From Stercorarius parasiticus (taxonomy: Eukaryota; Chordata; Aves; Charadriiformes; Stercorariidae), in assembly GCA_013396915.1 (NCBI GenBank), contig VWZL01000594.1, positions 310,618 to 374,617 on the forward strand: a stretch of 64,000 bases of DNA, in the 5' to 3' direction. The notes under the pieces are model-generated. The model was given only the letters and a program-made list of their open reading frames with translations, searched no databases and was not told the origin of the DNA. The position numbers and the translations under genes were made by a program. How positions within the stretch are numbered: the first letter of the stretch is position 1; each line of letters opens with the position of its first letter. Positions 11,991-24,647 of the stretch are shown in pieces.

Positions 11991-12948
11991 TAAACACTGG
12001 GTAAAAATTTTTTGCAGATAACAGGTAAAAAACCTCAGGTAAAATAACAGTAGATTTGGATGGAGAGAAATGGAAAATTAGCTTAAGAGTTTTGTTCAGT
12101 CTGCAAAAGTCCGACTGAAGAAAAGATTAAGTTCTAGGATCCACTTTTTAAAGATTTAATGGCCTAGAACATATTCCCATTCAAGGTCTTTTCATCATTA
12201 CGCAAATGGTTTAGGGTCTAACTGTAACCTCAATAATTTATTACAATCAACACTACCTTATGGTCATTTTAATTACTCTCTTTCACTCTAAGCAACAGTA
12301 AATCTTCCTAAGCCCTACATTCCTCATTAGTTGCATTTTAAATACATTGTTTAGTATTATCAGGCACTATAACTTACCAAGAGCTAGGTATTTGTTTTAA
12401 CGTAAATATTAAGGGAATACCTATAAATGCCCCTGTTCTATCAACAAACAGAAGAAAGTGATTGAATTGTAGTCTAAATTGGTCATTGATAAGATCACGG
12501 ATAATCAAATTTCTCAATAGTATGTAATAATGAAGCATGGCAAATTATGGCTGAGAATATCTTTAGTGATAGGAATTCCTTCCATTTTAAGACAATTTTC
12601 AGGTGGTTTTAGAGTAGCATAATGCAAGATTTTTTTCTCCCCCCCCTCTGGCCCCTGCATCATATGAGGTAATTAAACAATGTAAAGTAAAACCGCCTCT
12701 AAAGTCATCTCAGCTCTCAAACGTAGCATTACATTTTCATGCCTTGTGTTGTTCAGCCACTACCTCAACAGCCATTCTTTCTCCTCAAATTTTCACAAAC
12801 AAATCACTGGTTAGTCTTGGATTTTCTAGTTCTAAAGAAAATTAGTTTTCTAGTTTTACAGAACAGAGCAACTGTCCATTCTTATTTTGCTTCTTGTAAG
12901 AAAATAAGCCTCAATAGCCTCTCACTGCTTTGTATGAGCTTTACAACA
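11991..12948. other. AT-rich non-coding stretch
   Basis: Nothing recognisable apart from a C run near 12638-12648. Confidence 0.6.
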
Positions 12949-13052
12949 TAGAATCATAGAGTCGTCTAGGTTGGAATGGACCCTTCAGATCATCTAGTCC
13001 AACCATCAACCTAACTGACAAAAAACATCACTAAACCATATCTCTTAGCAAG
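12949..13052 (-). mobile_element. CR1 retrotransposon, 3' tail fragment
   Basis: In plus-strand reading it opens with AGAATCATAGAG, followed by GTTGGAATGGACC, CTTCAGATCATCTAGTCC and AACCATCAACCTAACTGACA. This is the reverse complement of a CR1 3' end. The AACCATCAACCTAACT and CACTAAACCATATCTCT words are shared with the longer minus-strand copy at 43253-43652, so both belong to one subfamily. It is truncated after about 100 bases and has no coding part. Confidence 0.9.
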
Positions 13053-16000
13053 CAGCCCCACTGGTTTTCAGTTGAGCGTGATACTGCTGAAACTGACAGG
13101 GCAGCAGCATCTGGCCATCAGATATTTTCACATTCCTACTGTAAATATGGTACATATAAGTATCACAAACAGAGGGTTAAGAAAAAGAACTAAAGATAGC
13201 CAACACACAGATTTCTGTTATGTCTTTTGTACAGTTCTGTGTGCTGTTACCTTAAAGGCAGTCCTTGCTATTGCACTGTGGCTCATAGTACTAATAAAAT
13301 AAGTCTTACAAAAGTCTTCTGACATAGGTCGTTGCTATGATGTTACAGAAGAGGAAGCTGAACAAAAAGGACAATGAAAAATCCCTGACTAAAACTCCAA
13401 GTTTTTTATTTTCCATTTGTTGCCATGATCATAATTCAGTTCTCTCTTTTGCTTGTTAATGCTCTTATATCCCTTAATTGTCCTTATCCTTGCTTTACTC
13501 CTGGGTCAGGCATAATTAATGGCAGACAGTCACAAGCCACACTGGTTCTGAGCCCAGGACTTTACATTCCCAAAAGATTTCCAGTTACTTGAGAACGGGC
13601 AGGGTGAACCAACACTTCTGAAACCGAAAATATTTACCGATAGGATTCCTGGGTCTACTTTCAATCACTGTAACAGATGGAGGGATTTTTGTGGGGGTTA
13701 TTTTAGAAGTGATTAATATTGATTTTCCAATCAGTTAATATTTGCATATTTTGCCCTCTTGTATATAATCTCTTTGAGGCTCAACAGTATCCTTAGCAAC
13801 CGAATTGGAATTTCTAGTCCAACATGTGAACTGGGAATCATTATATATTTTAATAGTCCAATGTAAGGAGAAACATTTTCTGCTGTTTAAACTGTGAAGT
13901 AGTGAAAAGAGATACAAAACAAACCCACCACACCATACCACCCCCCTTTCACATGTAGGTGGGAGGATCTGAGCAGATTTCAGCATAGCCATTTGACAAT
14001 TGTACACAGTGGATTTATGGGAGCTACAGAAAACAGAGAGTAATTTCAGCAACCTGAGATAAAACAAATTCATCTGTTCAAGTAAAATCATCATTGTTTA
14101 TGTATACAGGATAAAGTTAGCAGTATCTTAAGTAACCCATGCAGGCTAATGATTCTGCCCATTTTGAAGACTGCCAAATTACCGTCATCTCACCTTGTTC
14201 TCACTGGTATCACATACTTATTATTTTGCAGCTTTCTGGGAGCTGTGGAGTGGAACTGGGTTTAAGAATCAAATATCAAGCAAGGCAGTAACATAAAAGA
14301 GACATTGCAGAACAGTTCTGTCTTGCTACTTTGAGTTAATTCTCTCTGAACTTGAAGTACAACTGCCCTTGATAACACAAAATTAATGTAAAGGCTGTTT
14401 TTTTGTCTCTTTGTTTGAAAAGCCACTCAACATACTAAAAAGTTGTGTTTGCCCTGGAGTAAGACCTATTTGGCTTGATTTCATAGTTTTGTATAGCAAG
14501 GGGATTGTCTTGCCTTTTAACTCAAAAGGCTTATCACTTATCAGAATAAACCTCTTTTTTTTGGAGGGGGGAAAAATTCAAAGAAGATTCTGGAGTTTGG
14601 GATTATTTCTTTTTTAAAGAGAGAAGAGGTAGGGGAATACTGCATGCCAGTGAAGACACATCTTGTTTCCTTCTGCACTGGAGTTCAAATAATCTGGCAA
14701 GTTTCATTCTCTTTACTACATATGCTTTATTTATTTTTGTGCCATAATAACATCTTAACATCATTTTAAACCAGTTCCCTGAGATAGTACAAGGCTGATT
14801 TGCATACCTCCCATTTTCTTTTAAGGCTACACAACAGAACCCACTTGCACAGCTAATGCTTAAAATTCTTACCACAAAACTGTTTGTAAAATACTGTCAT
14901 ACACAATGAAGACACAGTAGGAAAATAATTTGTTTACTTGTGAAGAGAATACTTGGAAAATCCCTATTGACCTGGTCACTGAATCTGTAAATGATGCTAC
15001 TGTTGTTCCCTGTTGTCACTGAATATTCAATTTATATCAGTCTGGCTGTGGAAAGAATACAGTCACACTTCTACCACTCACTGTCAGTTGTTGCTGAAGT
15101 ACTTGCCCACATACACAAGAATCTTGGTTTTCTTTTGTTTTAAAAACTAATAGCAATAGAATTCTTCAGATATTCAGAACTATGTATGGATGTACAGAAA
15201 CATATGAGCTACACTTTCAAAATAAACATACAATTTCAGTTCCTTCGGTTTTTGGGTACCTGACATGGAAAATCCAAACAGAGCTCCAATGTTGAGAAAA
15301 CACTCAAAAATGTTCAGTACGATGTGAATAAACAAAAGACACTGAAAATTATCGTGACTTTAGCTGGGTGTTTGGACCAATTGCATTAATCAAAATTATC
15401 ATTTTGTTAAAAATAAATATTTGCTTGAGGAAAAACAGTCCAACTTACTTAAAACAAATTAGAAATTAATCTACAAATTAAGTTTCCCTATTTCTCAAGT
15501 TCTATTTAGCTTTAATAACGAATTGCAATTTTTTAAAGATGGTAATGCAGCCCTTCAGTATGATATTAATACTTTATTCACTGTAGTGTATTTCATTATA
15601 TTTTCTCAAGTATATCTTTTTGAAACCCATGTCGAAAGCTATGGTATCAATCATATTATCCTCCTCTCATGAAAAATAAACCTACATTTTTCATCAGTAT
15701 AACATGTTCATGTCAAATGACTTATCCAAATAACATCACTGATCTGTACCAATCTATAGGTCAAATTCAGTCTTTGGGACTCACACTTCAAAGATGTGCA
15801 AGATCTCAGTCATTCACTTTTATTTATTTTAAAGAAAAAGTACTTACTGTCCTATAGTTCATACTCTTTCTACATACATTTTCAAAAAAGGTCAAACCCA
15901 AGCATCAGCCTCATCCATGGAAAGTAATAACAAGGCAGAGACTAAACTAAGAGAACTAATGAAAAACCATCAACAAAATAAGCCTGAAATATTAAAGGAC

Positions 16001-18689
16001 ACATATTTATGCACCTAAAATAAAAAGCAGATTATGCCTATTAACCTAGACCCTGATTTTGCTAGCGCATATATGTTTGACAATTGTTAGCATTGACTAC
16101 ACTCCCACTTGTACAGCTAATTATGTGTTTTCAGGCTTAAAAGTTCTTTGTCTTCTTCCTCAATTCAAATTACACAGAACAATTACCTTATGTCAGCAAG
16201 CTAGAAATGGAAGAAAGGGTTGTTTCCTTTTCAGTTAATCTCAATTGGAGATTAAATGAAAATCTGAACGAAAGAAGATGAAGGCTCTCAGGGTAACTCC
16301 AGCTGATGGACACTGAGTACTGGTAAACCCTTCCTGAGAGCGTATCTGCAGTTGTCAACGCTTCAAACACTTGTCATTCAAAGATCTTCTGTCTGACAGA
16401 AAAGCAAGCAGAATTTAGCCTTAACTATTCCTTCCCAGCTGCTTCTATATTTATGCACCACTGGCATTAACTTTGTCCCATAAAAGTCAAATGCTATCTC
16501 CTGAAAATACAAAAGGCTGATTTTGCAGTAAAAGAGCAGAAGTTTTAACAAAAATTAGTAGAGAAAATTGTCTGAGTGTGAAACTGCTGTAGAAATACAC
16601 ATGAATACACGTGGTTTCATCCGGTTATACCCCCCCAAGCCCCCCCAAGGAATTCAGATGTGTGAAAATCTTATGACAACAATTACAGAATGACTTAGAA
16701 AATTATGTAGTCCTGGAGATCCTGTCCTTCAGTGCCTTTCAGATTGTGGATGAGGAATTTAATTAAGGCTATAAACTAGGGATAGAGATGATTTCCATAT
16801 CTATATATATGATTAAACACCTGTCCTAACGAGGTCCTGATCTTTAAAGATGGTATTAAGCACTTTATGTCACGGGTTAAATCTCTGAAGCAAACGCCAG
16901 AACTTACGGCCATTGTTGTTCGAATGACTCATTTTCAAGGGAAGTTTTCATCACATTAAAAGGTGCCTCTAAAGAATATCTCCTCTACCCTATGGAGAGA
17001 CACTGCCTTGCTTCTTTTGTCTGCCATATATACAACAAGAACGCATGCAAAACGCTATGAAAACATTAACACCACGTCTGTAGTCTATAACAAAGAAGCC
17101 AATTACATCTGATACGGGGCACGCTCACACTTTGTGTCAAATTGCAAAACGTTAGAAAATCCACTGTCATTTTAATAAGCTCAACTAACGCAGAACCAAG
17201 CACGAACTCCATCTTATTTTTGTAAACATAAGAATTTTCAAGGTTAAACAAGTTTACCTGTACATTTAATAGATACAGATGTAGTTTCACACAATACCAG
17301 TAATGCTGCAGCACGGCTTTCCTTCCACGCACATGGAAGCAGATTCTGCCCAGGTGAACACTGCTGCATGCATTATCACTAACAAAATAATTTTTTTGCA
17401 CAAAATTCACCCTCTGCCCCTCCACAAAAAGACCATTGCCACAATATTCATGGAACTAGATTCTCATCCTTTATGTATCTCCACAGTTGTATGGAGATGG
17501 AGGATTTGCCCCATATGTTTTCCCAAGAGGTCTTTGCAACTTCAGTCACTGATAGTCTGAAGCAGTAAAGATAGGCTTAGTACTTACTACTAGATGTTAG
17601 GAAAATCAATGGGACTATGCAAAGTAGTAAGCTTGTGTTACACAGCTACAGGAGTGAGCAGTAGTAATTTTTTTATATCCTGCAGAGAGATGAGCTCATA
17701 CTTCAGAGAACTGACAAAAGCCTGACTGATTTTGCAGAGATATCAAATAGAATGAAAACCCCAGAGCAGAATTTCTCCATTAAAACAGAAGCATAGATTT
17801 TCTTGATTCAATGGAAAGCAGCAACTTATGGGAGAAACACAATGGTTTATGGTATCATTAAAAAAAAAAATAAAAAAAAAAAAAATCAATCTGGGCATCC
17901 CCTATTTTGCTCTCTACTAGAGCAATGTGTATTCTGCTAGGCACCTTATTGCCTGGCTGGCTGATAATTTTTTACTCTCACCCCCACAACTTTTAAAGTT
18001 GTTGGTGTGTAGCCAAATCTGTTGACAAAAGGATGAAACTGTTTCACTGTTTCATCAGCTGAATTATTTACTGTTTAACCCTATTGTCAATTTTATACTA
18101 AACCTCACAACAAGGAAAAATCTTTTGCACTGATACAAATCAGCTATTGTAAAATGCTTTAGGAATGCTACTAGCCTTTGTAATCCAGCCCATTGAAAGC
18201 ACAGTAGTACATATGCATTAAGTACAAATGAGATCAAAAGGCGTTAAACTTCTAGTCACCAAAAGTAAATCAAATTCTAATTTATTAGCAAAAGAACAAT
18301 TTGCTGACCATTTGCTGCACAGGAAGATTGCTGACTCAATCACCTTTCTCAATACTAAAGAAGGTGCCAATATGTATTCAAAATGGCACAACTGAGCAAG
18401 AAAATATATATAGACCCGCTTATTTCTAGAGAGCATAACCTGTTATATACAATACAAACTTATGCATTTGAATGCAGACATAAAGTATACAATCCTCTCC
18501 AGTGGCTGTAACTGAAATCCTACAATTCCTAAAGAGGAAAAAAAAAAAAAAAAAGTGTCTAGGCAGTTCCTTATTGGATATAGATGACAAATGATGCATT
18601 AAGGATTGCCCTTTTAATTTACTCTTATCTCATTTCATCTACTGACTCCTACCTATCCTACCTGCAGTTATTCCATTCTACTAGTAATA
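13053..18689. other. AT-rich non-coding stretch
   Basis: About 5.6 kb without a supported gene. Open frames of 60-119 residues here lack domains and splice context. An A-rich tract with one T interruption lies at 17860-17885 and a 17-base A run at 18538-18554. Confidence 0.6.
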
Positions 18690-19240
18690 CAATTAGATAC
18701 AGACACCAATATTACATTGCTCTGGACATCGTGTCTGCTTACGTGGTCTTGGGTATCCCACAGGGATGGTGCTACCTCATGCAGGAGTGCAGTCGGTCAA
18801 TGTTGGATCAGTCTGCTGCCTCCCTGGGGTTACATGTGGTTAAACATGTGGCAAGAAAATTTCCCACCCTGGTACCGCCCCCAGATTATTATCCATTATT
18901 GATTTTTCAGGTAGGTAGTGATGAAGTTGCAACAAGAAATCCAAGGGCAACCAAGAGAGACTTCAGGGCCTTGGCAACTGGTTAAGGGATCAAGAACACA
19001 ACCAGTGTTCTCCTCTATCCCTCCAGTTACAGGGAATGATGAGGGAAGAAATATGAAGATCCAAGAGATCAATACCTGTCCCTGAGCCTGGTGTCACCGG
19101 CAGGACTTCGGGTTTTTTGATCATGGGTTGGTTTATGCAACACCAGGCCTGCTGGCGACAGATGGGGTACACCTGTCTCAAAGAGGGGAAGAGATTTTTG
19201 TACAGGAGTTGGCAGGGCTTATCAAAAGAGCCTGCTAATA
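18690..19240 (+). pseudogene. Decayed CR1-type ORF1 esterase (SGNH hydrolase) remnant
   Basis: Read across frames, this matches the esterase domain encoded by ORF1 of CR1-like non-LTR retrotransposons. At about 18750 VVLG is followed by a damaged equivalent of the GDS nucleophile block. VCCLPG lies near 18808 in another frame. From about 18840 the frame reads HVARKFPTLV, then PPDYYPLLIFQVGSDEVA (block III region) and TKRDFRAL. After a frameshift near 18972-18975 it continues QLVKGS, VFSSIPPVTG, an in-frame TGA at 19083, then AWCHRQDFGFFDHG and the block V sequence TDGVHLSQRG, which holds the catalytic Asp and His, ending LAGLIKRAC with TAA at 19236-19238. At least two frameshifts, one internal stop and the damaged nucleophile block make it non-functional. 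No ORF2 or 3' tail follows, so it is an orphan 5' part of an element. Confidence 0.75.
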
Positions 19241-21639
19241 CCTGCTCATTGAAAATGGGTTGAGAAAGGATTCATGTAATTTTGAAAGTGATGCTTTCCC
19301 CGCCAGGTCTCCAGAAAGCCTAATGAAGTGCTTTTGTATGTGGTGACACAAACCCCCCAATCATAGGAAGGGAGGAGAAGCTGTGAAAGAAGGGCAAGCA
19401 AGTAATAAAATAGAAGAAGGGATTAAATGAGACACAGAGGAAAGATGATGTGACAGAATAAATACAAGGGAAGTCATGAAAGAAAAAATAAGCTAGACGA
19501 AGTTATCAAAAATAGCAAAAAAATTTACAGTTTTTGATAGAAAATACGGTTAAAGGGAAAAAAGAGAAATACAGAATAAATGCCACAGAAAATCTGAACT
19601 TAATTTTTTCTGGTACAATTTATAATAATCAACACTAAAACAGATACAGTAATGTAAATAGGGCCATATTATGTACAAGTAGAATATAATTTTCTTGTAC
19701 AAGAACCTAAAATGAATATTTTATCAAATGCCCAGTCTTTTGATGTGTAAGAAAGTAATTTGCTGAAAGACTTGGTGCAGTATTCATCTTTCATTCTTGC
19801 CTTGGAAAGAAAGGCAATCCTGCAGAAATCATCTAGAAGAAATAATGGCCTAAGGAGTGAAGTCAGGGTTACATCAAGAATTGCCCACAGTTGGAAAATT
19901 CTGAGTATTCAATAATTCTTAGCAAGGCAGCCCCATTGGAAAATTGCTGTTCCAGCAGGAAAAAGAGTCTCAAATCAATGAAAAGACAGCAAAGAGAGGA
20001 GTTTGATGTTACAGACCATAAGAGACAAGACTTTAATGAGTTAAAAAAAAAAAATCCAAAGATCAACTGGACCCTGAGTAGACAGTGCATCTGGACAGGA
20101 ACATAAGCTAAGGATCATTTCCCACAGGGGGAAGGTAAGAATTACAGATAGAGAATAAAGGACCAGAGCAAATGAGGCAGCACAAGGAGGTGAGGAGGCA
20201 ATAACTCTGGATGCTGAGTGAAAAGTGTGGGGTTTGATGGAAGGGCAAATATGCCTAATGCTTTTTAGTCTTTTCCTCTGTTCCCCAGACAATGCTATGA
20301 TCACTATACATTATTTCTGTATCATTTTCAGTCTCTGGATTCAGATAAAAGACAGCCCACACGTGGCTGGCAGAGCACTTCTTCACCTATGCCTCCTCAA
20401 TTCAACCCATGTCTTAAAATAGCCATGCATTGTGCTCATTCTCCTAAGACAGAAAGGATGGATCACCATCTCATACAAGCTTCACTAGTTAAGATTTCAT
20501 AAATGTTTTATAACTTTATATGGTACCTATTTCAGTATCAATAGAATGGTAATCATAATGAATGTGATTTAATGGAGGAATGTGTATATCCTGAGACAGA
20601 TTTGACAGAAAATAATAAAAGTTTACTCTAAGCTTCATATAATAATCAAAATTAAATACCAGATGGTATTATTTTTGCACTGACAAAAACATTCTGTCTA
20701 TGCTTTATGTCACTATATCTTCATGATAGAAAAGAAATTAAAATATTGATTTTTTTTTTCCCTTGTAATGCGGGCAAAACTAATATAAGAAGGTATCTGG
20801 TTTATTTTTAAGCACAGAATGGCCAAAGAGCCACCTCGCTAATCAGAGGATAATGCTGAGATGCCCAGGCTAGGAACCAAGAAAGGGATGACATGTTATT
20901 TTCTTCCCTTCTCAAGCTTTTCACAGTTGAAAGCCAAGATGGTATGGCTTATTCTCATTGGTGTACTTGACCATCTCATCATATCAGTAGGTAGAAGCCA
21001 TAGCTTATCCTCTCCCATCATACAAAATAGTTTGATGCATTGAACCGCAAGGCTTTCGATCCTCATTGTTCAGCACCACTTCTGACATTTTTAAAAGCAC
21101 GGTACCAAAAAATTGAGAGATTGCATTGGTAACTGTAAAAATTTGTTCATTAAAGATGTCTTCCAACTGGGTCAATCAATAACTGAAGTCTAATTTGCTG
21201 AAGGAAAAGTGTAAGGGGACAAGAGCAGCACTTTGCAAAATTGGTTCATTTACCCAAGGAGTGTAACAAAATGCGAAATGTTTGTTCTTTTGTGGTTTGC
21301 GGGGGAGTGGTTTTTATTCAGGGTTCTGGGGAGGGCGGTGGGATTATTCTCATAGCATTTACAGGCTAGAGGAAGTCCCACTTAAACTGCTGCACTCAAA
21401 TTACATATCCCAAAGCTGAGAATCATAATGACTAGAAAGCCCAGCAGGAGCTTGCTGCAGGGACAGGAGAGCCAGGTAAGGGAATACTGCAGTCCAGAGT
21501 ACAGCCTCCAGGGACGGGGATCAAAGGGGGAGCAGCCATGAAAAACATACAGTCAACTGAAAACAGTGGGTGGTGCAGTGGGGGAAGACAATCCAAGGGG
21601 TGGCCTCCTCTTTCAGAGAAGAGCTACCTAGGTAGCTCA
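19241..21639. other. Purine-leaning non-coding stretch
   Basis: Directly downstream of the esterase remnant I find no endonuclease or reverse-transcriptase motif, so the element cannot be followed further. The region from about 19370 to 20230 is rich in A and G on the plus strand. It contains a good isolated donor-like site (GGAAG then GTAAGA, near 20128) and another (CCAG then GTAAGG, near 21476), neither with a convincing partner acceptor. Confidence 0.5.
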
Positions 21640-21927
21640 GTTATACAGTACTAAGGAAAAGGACTATTAATGGTTTTAAACTAAAAGAAGGTAGATTTAT
21701 ATTAGATAGAAGGAAGAAATTTTTTACAATGAGGGAACAAGTTGCCCAGAGAGGTGGTAGATACCCCGTCCCTGGAAACATTCACGGTCAGGTTGGACAG
21801 GGCGCAGAGCAACCTGATCTAAGTTGAAGATGTCTCTGCTCATTGCAGATGAAGTTGGACTAGATGACCTTTAAAGGTCCCCTTCTTACCCAAACCATTC
21901 TATGATTCTATGACTCTGTCCAGAAAG
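21640..21927 (+). mobile_element. CR1 retrotransposon, 3' end with degraded ORF2 C-terminus
   Basis: The plus strand encodes TINGFKLKEGRF, then a KKFFT segment, then in a shifted frame NKLPREVVDTPSLETF and a stop TAA at 21820-21822. These match the extreme C-terminus of the CR1 ORF2 polyprotein. The deletion or frameshift falls between the two segments (around 21733-21740). The 3' UTR follows, with CTCATTGCAGATGAAGTTGG, GACCTTTAAAGGTCC and a terminal ATTCTATG repeat. The copy is 5'-truncated and dead. Its 3' UTR is nearly identical to the fragment at 1046-1129. Confidence 0.93.
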
Positions 21928-24621
21928 AAAACCAAGGTGAATTCAGGTTTCAAAATGAGAAATAACCCTAAAACCAGTAAGTGTGAGAGACTACATGGTA
22001 TTTAGGGTTTCGAGCTCAAAGCCCACAATGGAGGCTGGTACAATTGTTTGTTTCCCCTCACATACAAAACATGTGGTTACTTTTAGTGTAATAAAAAGGA
22101 AAAAAGATTTACAAAGATATGGAATTTAGGTCCAGAAAGACAGGCCAACAAAGTTTCTGATTGTTTCAGCATAGATCTAGGACCCAAGATGGGGCTTTTA
22201 CCTCAAAGCTCATTGTCTCAGGACGGTAACCCTTGTCAGAAGGCGAGGAGGATTCAGGGATTGACTCATGCTGAAGGTGGAGTGGGTTTCTGTAAACCTC
22301 TGAGGGAGAATATGATGCAGATCAGATTGAGGGCAGTGCCATCTCACAGTGTGTGATGCTCTGGATTACATCCTGCTACAGTCAGACATAAAATATGACA
22401 ACTGATTTCTAAAAATTACAAGTTTATTATAAGGTATAAAACTTGGATCTCTCCTTATTTGAGCTGCAGCTAAATCATTTTTTAAAAGTACATGTAAACA
22501 ACACTTTTATTTAATTCAGCTGCACGATAAAACACTTTAAATTAAAATATATAATTTCAATACATAATTTTAACTTTCCAAAAAGCATTAATGCTATGTA
22601 ACCTTAACTAATAAAGTCATAATAAACACAGGATCAAACCAGGAAGATGGCAGTATGCCACAAATGCAACAGGAATTAATCTCTAATGATACCATTTTGA
22701 AAAAGTTTGGTAAACACCAGAAGATTTTCTTAGTCAGTTACCCGACTGTAATCAGGATGAAATGAAAACAATTTATGCTCATTTGGACTTTTAAGTTAAG
22801 CACTTCCTGAATCTATTTTTTGTTTTTGGAAATCTTTAGAAATTAATGAAGATTTGGCAGATCTTTTATCTGTAGAACCATGTTCCCAGGGTGTAAAATA
22901 CAGGTTATGCAATACTCAAATTAAATAATATCGTATCCCAAATACCTATTAATCATGTAACTTTCCACCGATTAAAAAGGAACACTTATCCTTTTTTGAA
23001 ATATTAGGTTGCAGCTGTATCCCTATCAGAAAGGTTAAACAGATTTATCTTTCAAGTACAAATAGGATGATCTTGATATTAATCAAACATTCCTTTTGGG
23101 ATCACAGGTCTGTGCTTTCTTTTAGCAGACATTCATTACTGTACACTCACTTGGCAGATGCACAATATCTGAACTGCCTAGTTGCCATGTGATGGCTATT
23201 CATTCTGAAACATCAAGTTTGTTAAAATGATTTCCTTACATATCTGAGGGCATGACACCACTTCAGCTCTTCTATTTTTTTTTTTTTAAGCTCTGTTTGT
23301 ACAATAGCACTCCTACATAAAGACATTGGCAGTAAAGATGGCAGGTTACCACATCTTCATCTGAATTTGGCATGGCCATATAATAAAAGAATGCTAGTAA
23401 TCACAGGGTTTTTTTTAAAGGAAATAATTGCTACACTTAAAATCAGAATATTGGTATATTACAAATACGCAAGATTTAGCTGCTGAATTGTTTGAGTGCT
23501 GGTGAATTCCGCTTTTATGTATCATATTCCAATAATTAGGACCCTTCCTCATGATAGCATTCCTGTTCAGTATGGCTGCTTTCGTTTTGAAGAGCACACT
23601 TTTAATGACTGTTGGATTTTATTTCTCCAGCACTGAAAATGCCAGAGGCAAGCACTAATGAAGCCAACCGTATGTGCAAAGATAAGCACATGCTTAAATT
23701 GGACCTACTTTTAAGATCATAAAAGGAAGATGTTGCAGCTGAAGTTATATTTTTTAAAGTATTTATTAATTCAAAAAGTACAATATGTCAAAGTGTCTTT
23801 AAAGACCACATGCAGAAAGCTTCTTATGTTTTAAGCAAGACATCAGAGGTATAGAAATAACTTTTAATGAAAATTGAAGGATACTTGATTAATACATTTG
23901 GGAGAACTACCGTAAAATCAATATATTGACAAAGACACCAAGGTTATATGGACATTTTTAGCAGCCTTTTATATTTCAGTTGATAATTTTATTCAGTAGA
24001 AAGTTGAGAGCAATTTATGTATTGTGGTGGCTTTAGAAAACATGAAAAAAGTATATGAACTGCAGTAAATATAGTCTTGACCAAGTTTTCCAAACAGAAG
24101 GGAGAGTTTTATGACATTACTTCTTTAGAAATGTATTTAATGTACTAAAATAAGTAGGTACCTAGTATACCTCTTTGAATGTATGTTTGGGTGTATATTT
24201 TACAAGCCATGTACAATTCTCAAATTCTTTTTTCAGACAACTCCATTTCTCCACATGCTGTGTAAACTGCGCAGCTACTTTTTATAATACTTAACTGATA
24301 TAAATACCTACCACAACTACAGTAGGTTTTCTTCTATTTTAATTATCATCAATGACATAGCACAATGAATGCTTTTAGCTGATATTAAGCACTTTTGCAT
24401 ATTCAAATGAATCAGTAATGGATTTTATAGTAAGTATTAGAAATACTTTGGAAGGCTTTGACAATATGTGTTTGCAGGCCAGCCCCCAAAGAGAAGGGTA
24501 TAAGCTGACAAAAATGTAACAAACACTTGACGTTTTAATCTTAAGCACCATAGCTGGTTATTCTATTTGCAATTTTCAAACATGAAACTTCTGTAAAAAG
24601 CTTACTGGTTTGAAGAGCAAC

Positions 24622-24647
24622 TTTTTTTTTTTTTTTTTTTTTTTTTT
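24622..24647. repeat. Poly-T run of 26 bases
   Basis: An uninterrupted T run followed by ATACAG. It is the longest homopolymer in the window. Together with the CAG it imitates a splice acceptor, but the following sequence has a stop soon after and no donor partner. Confidence 0.95.
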
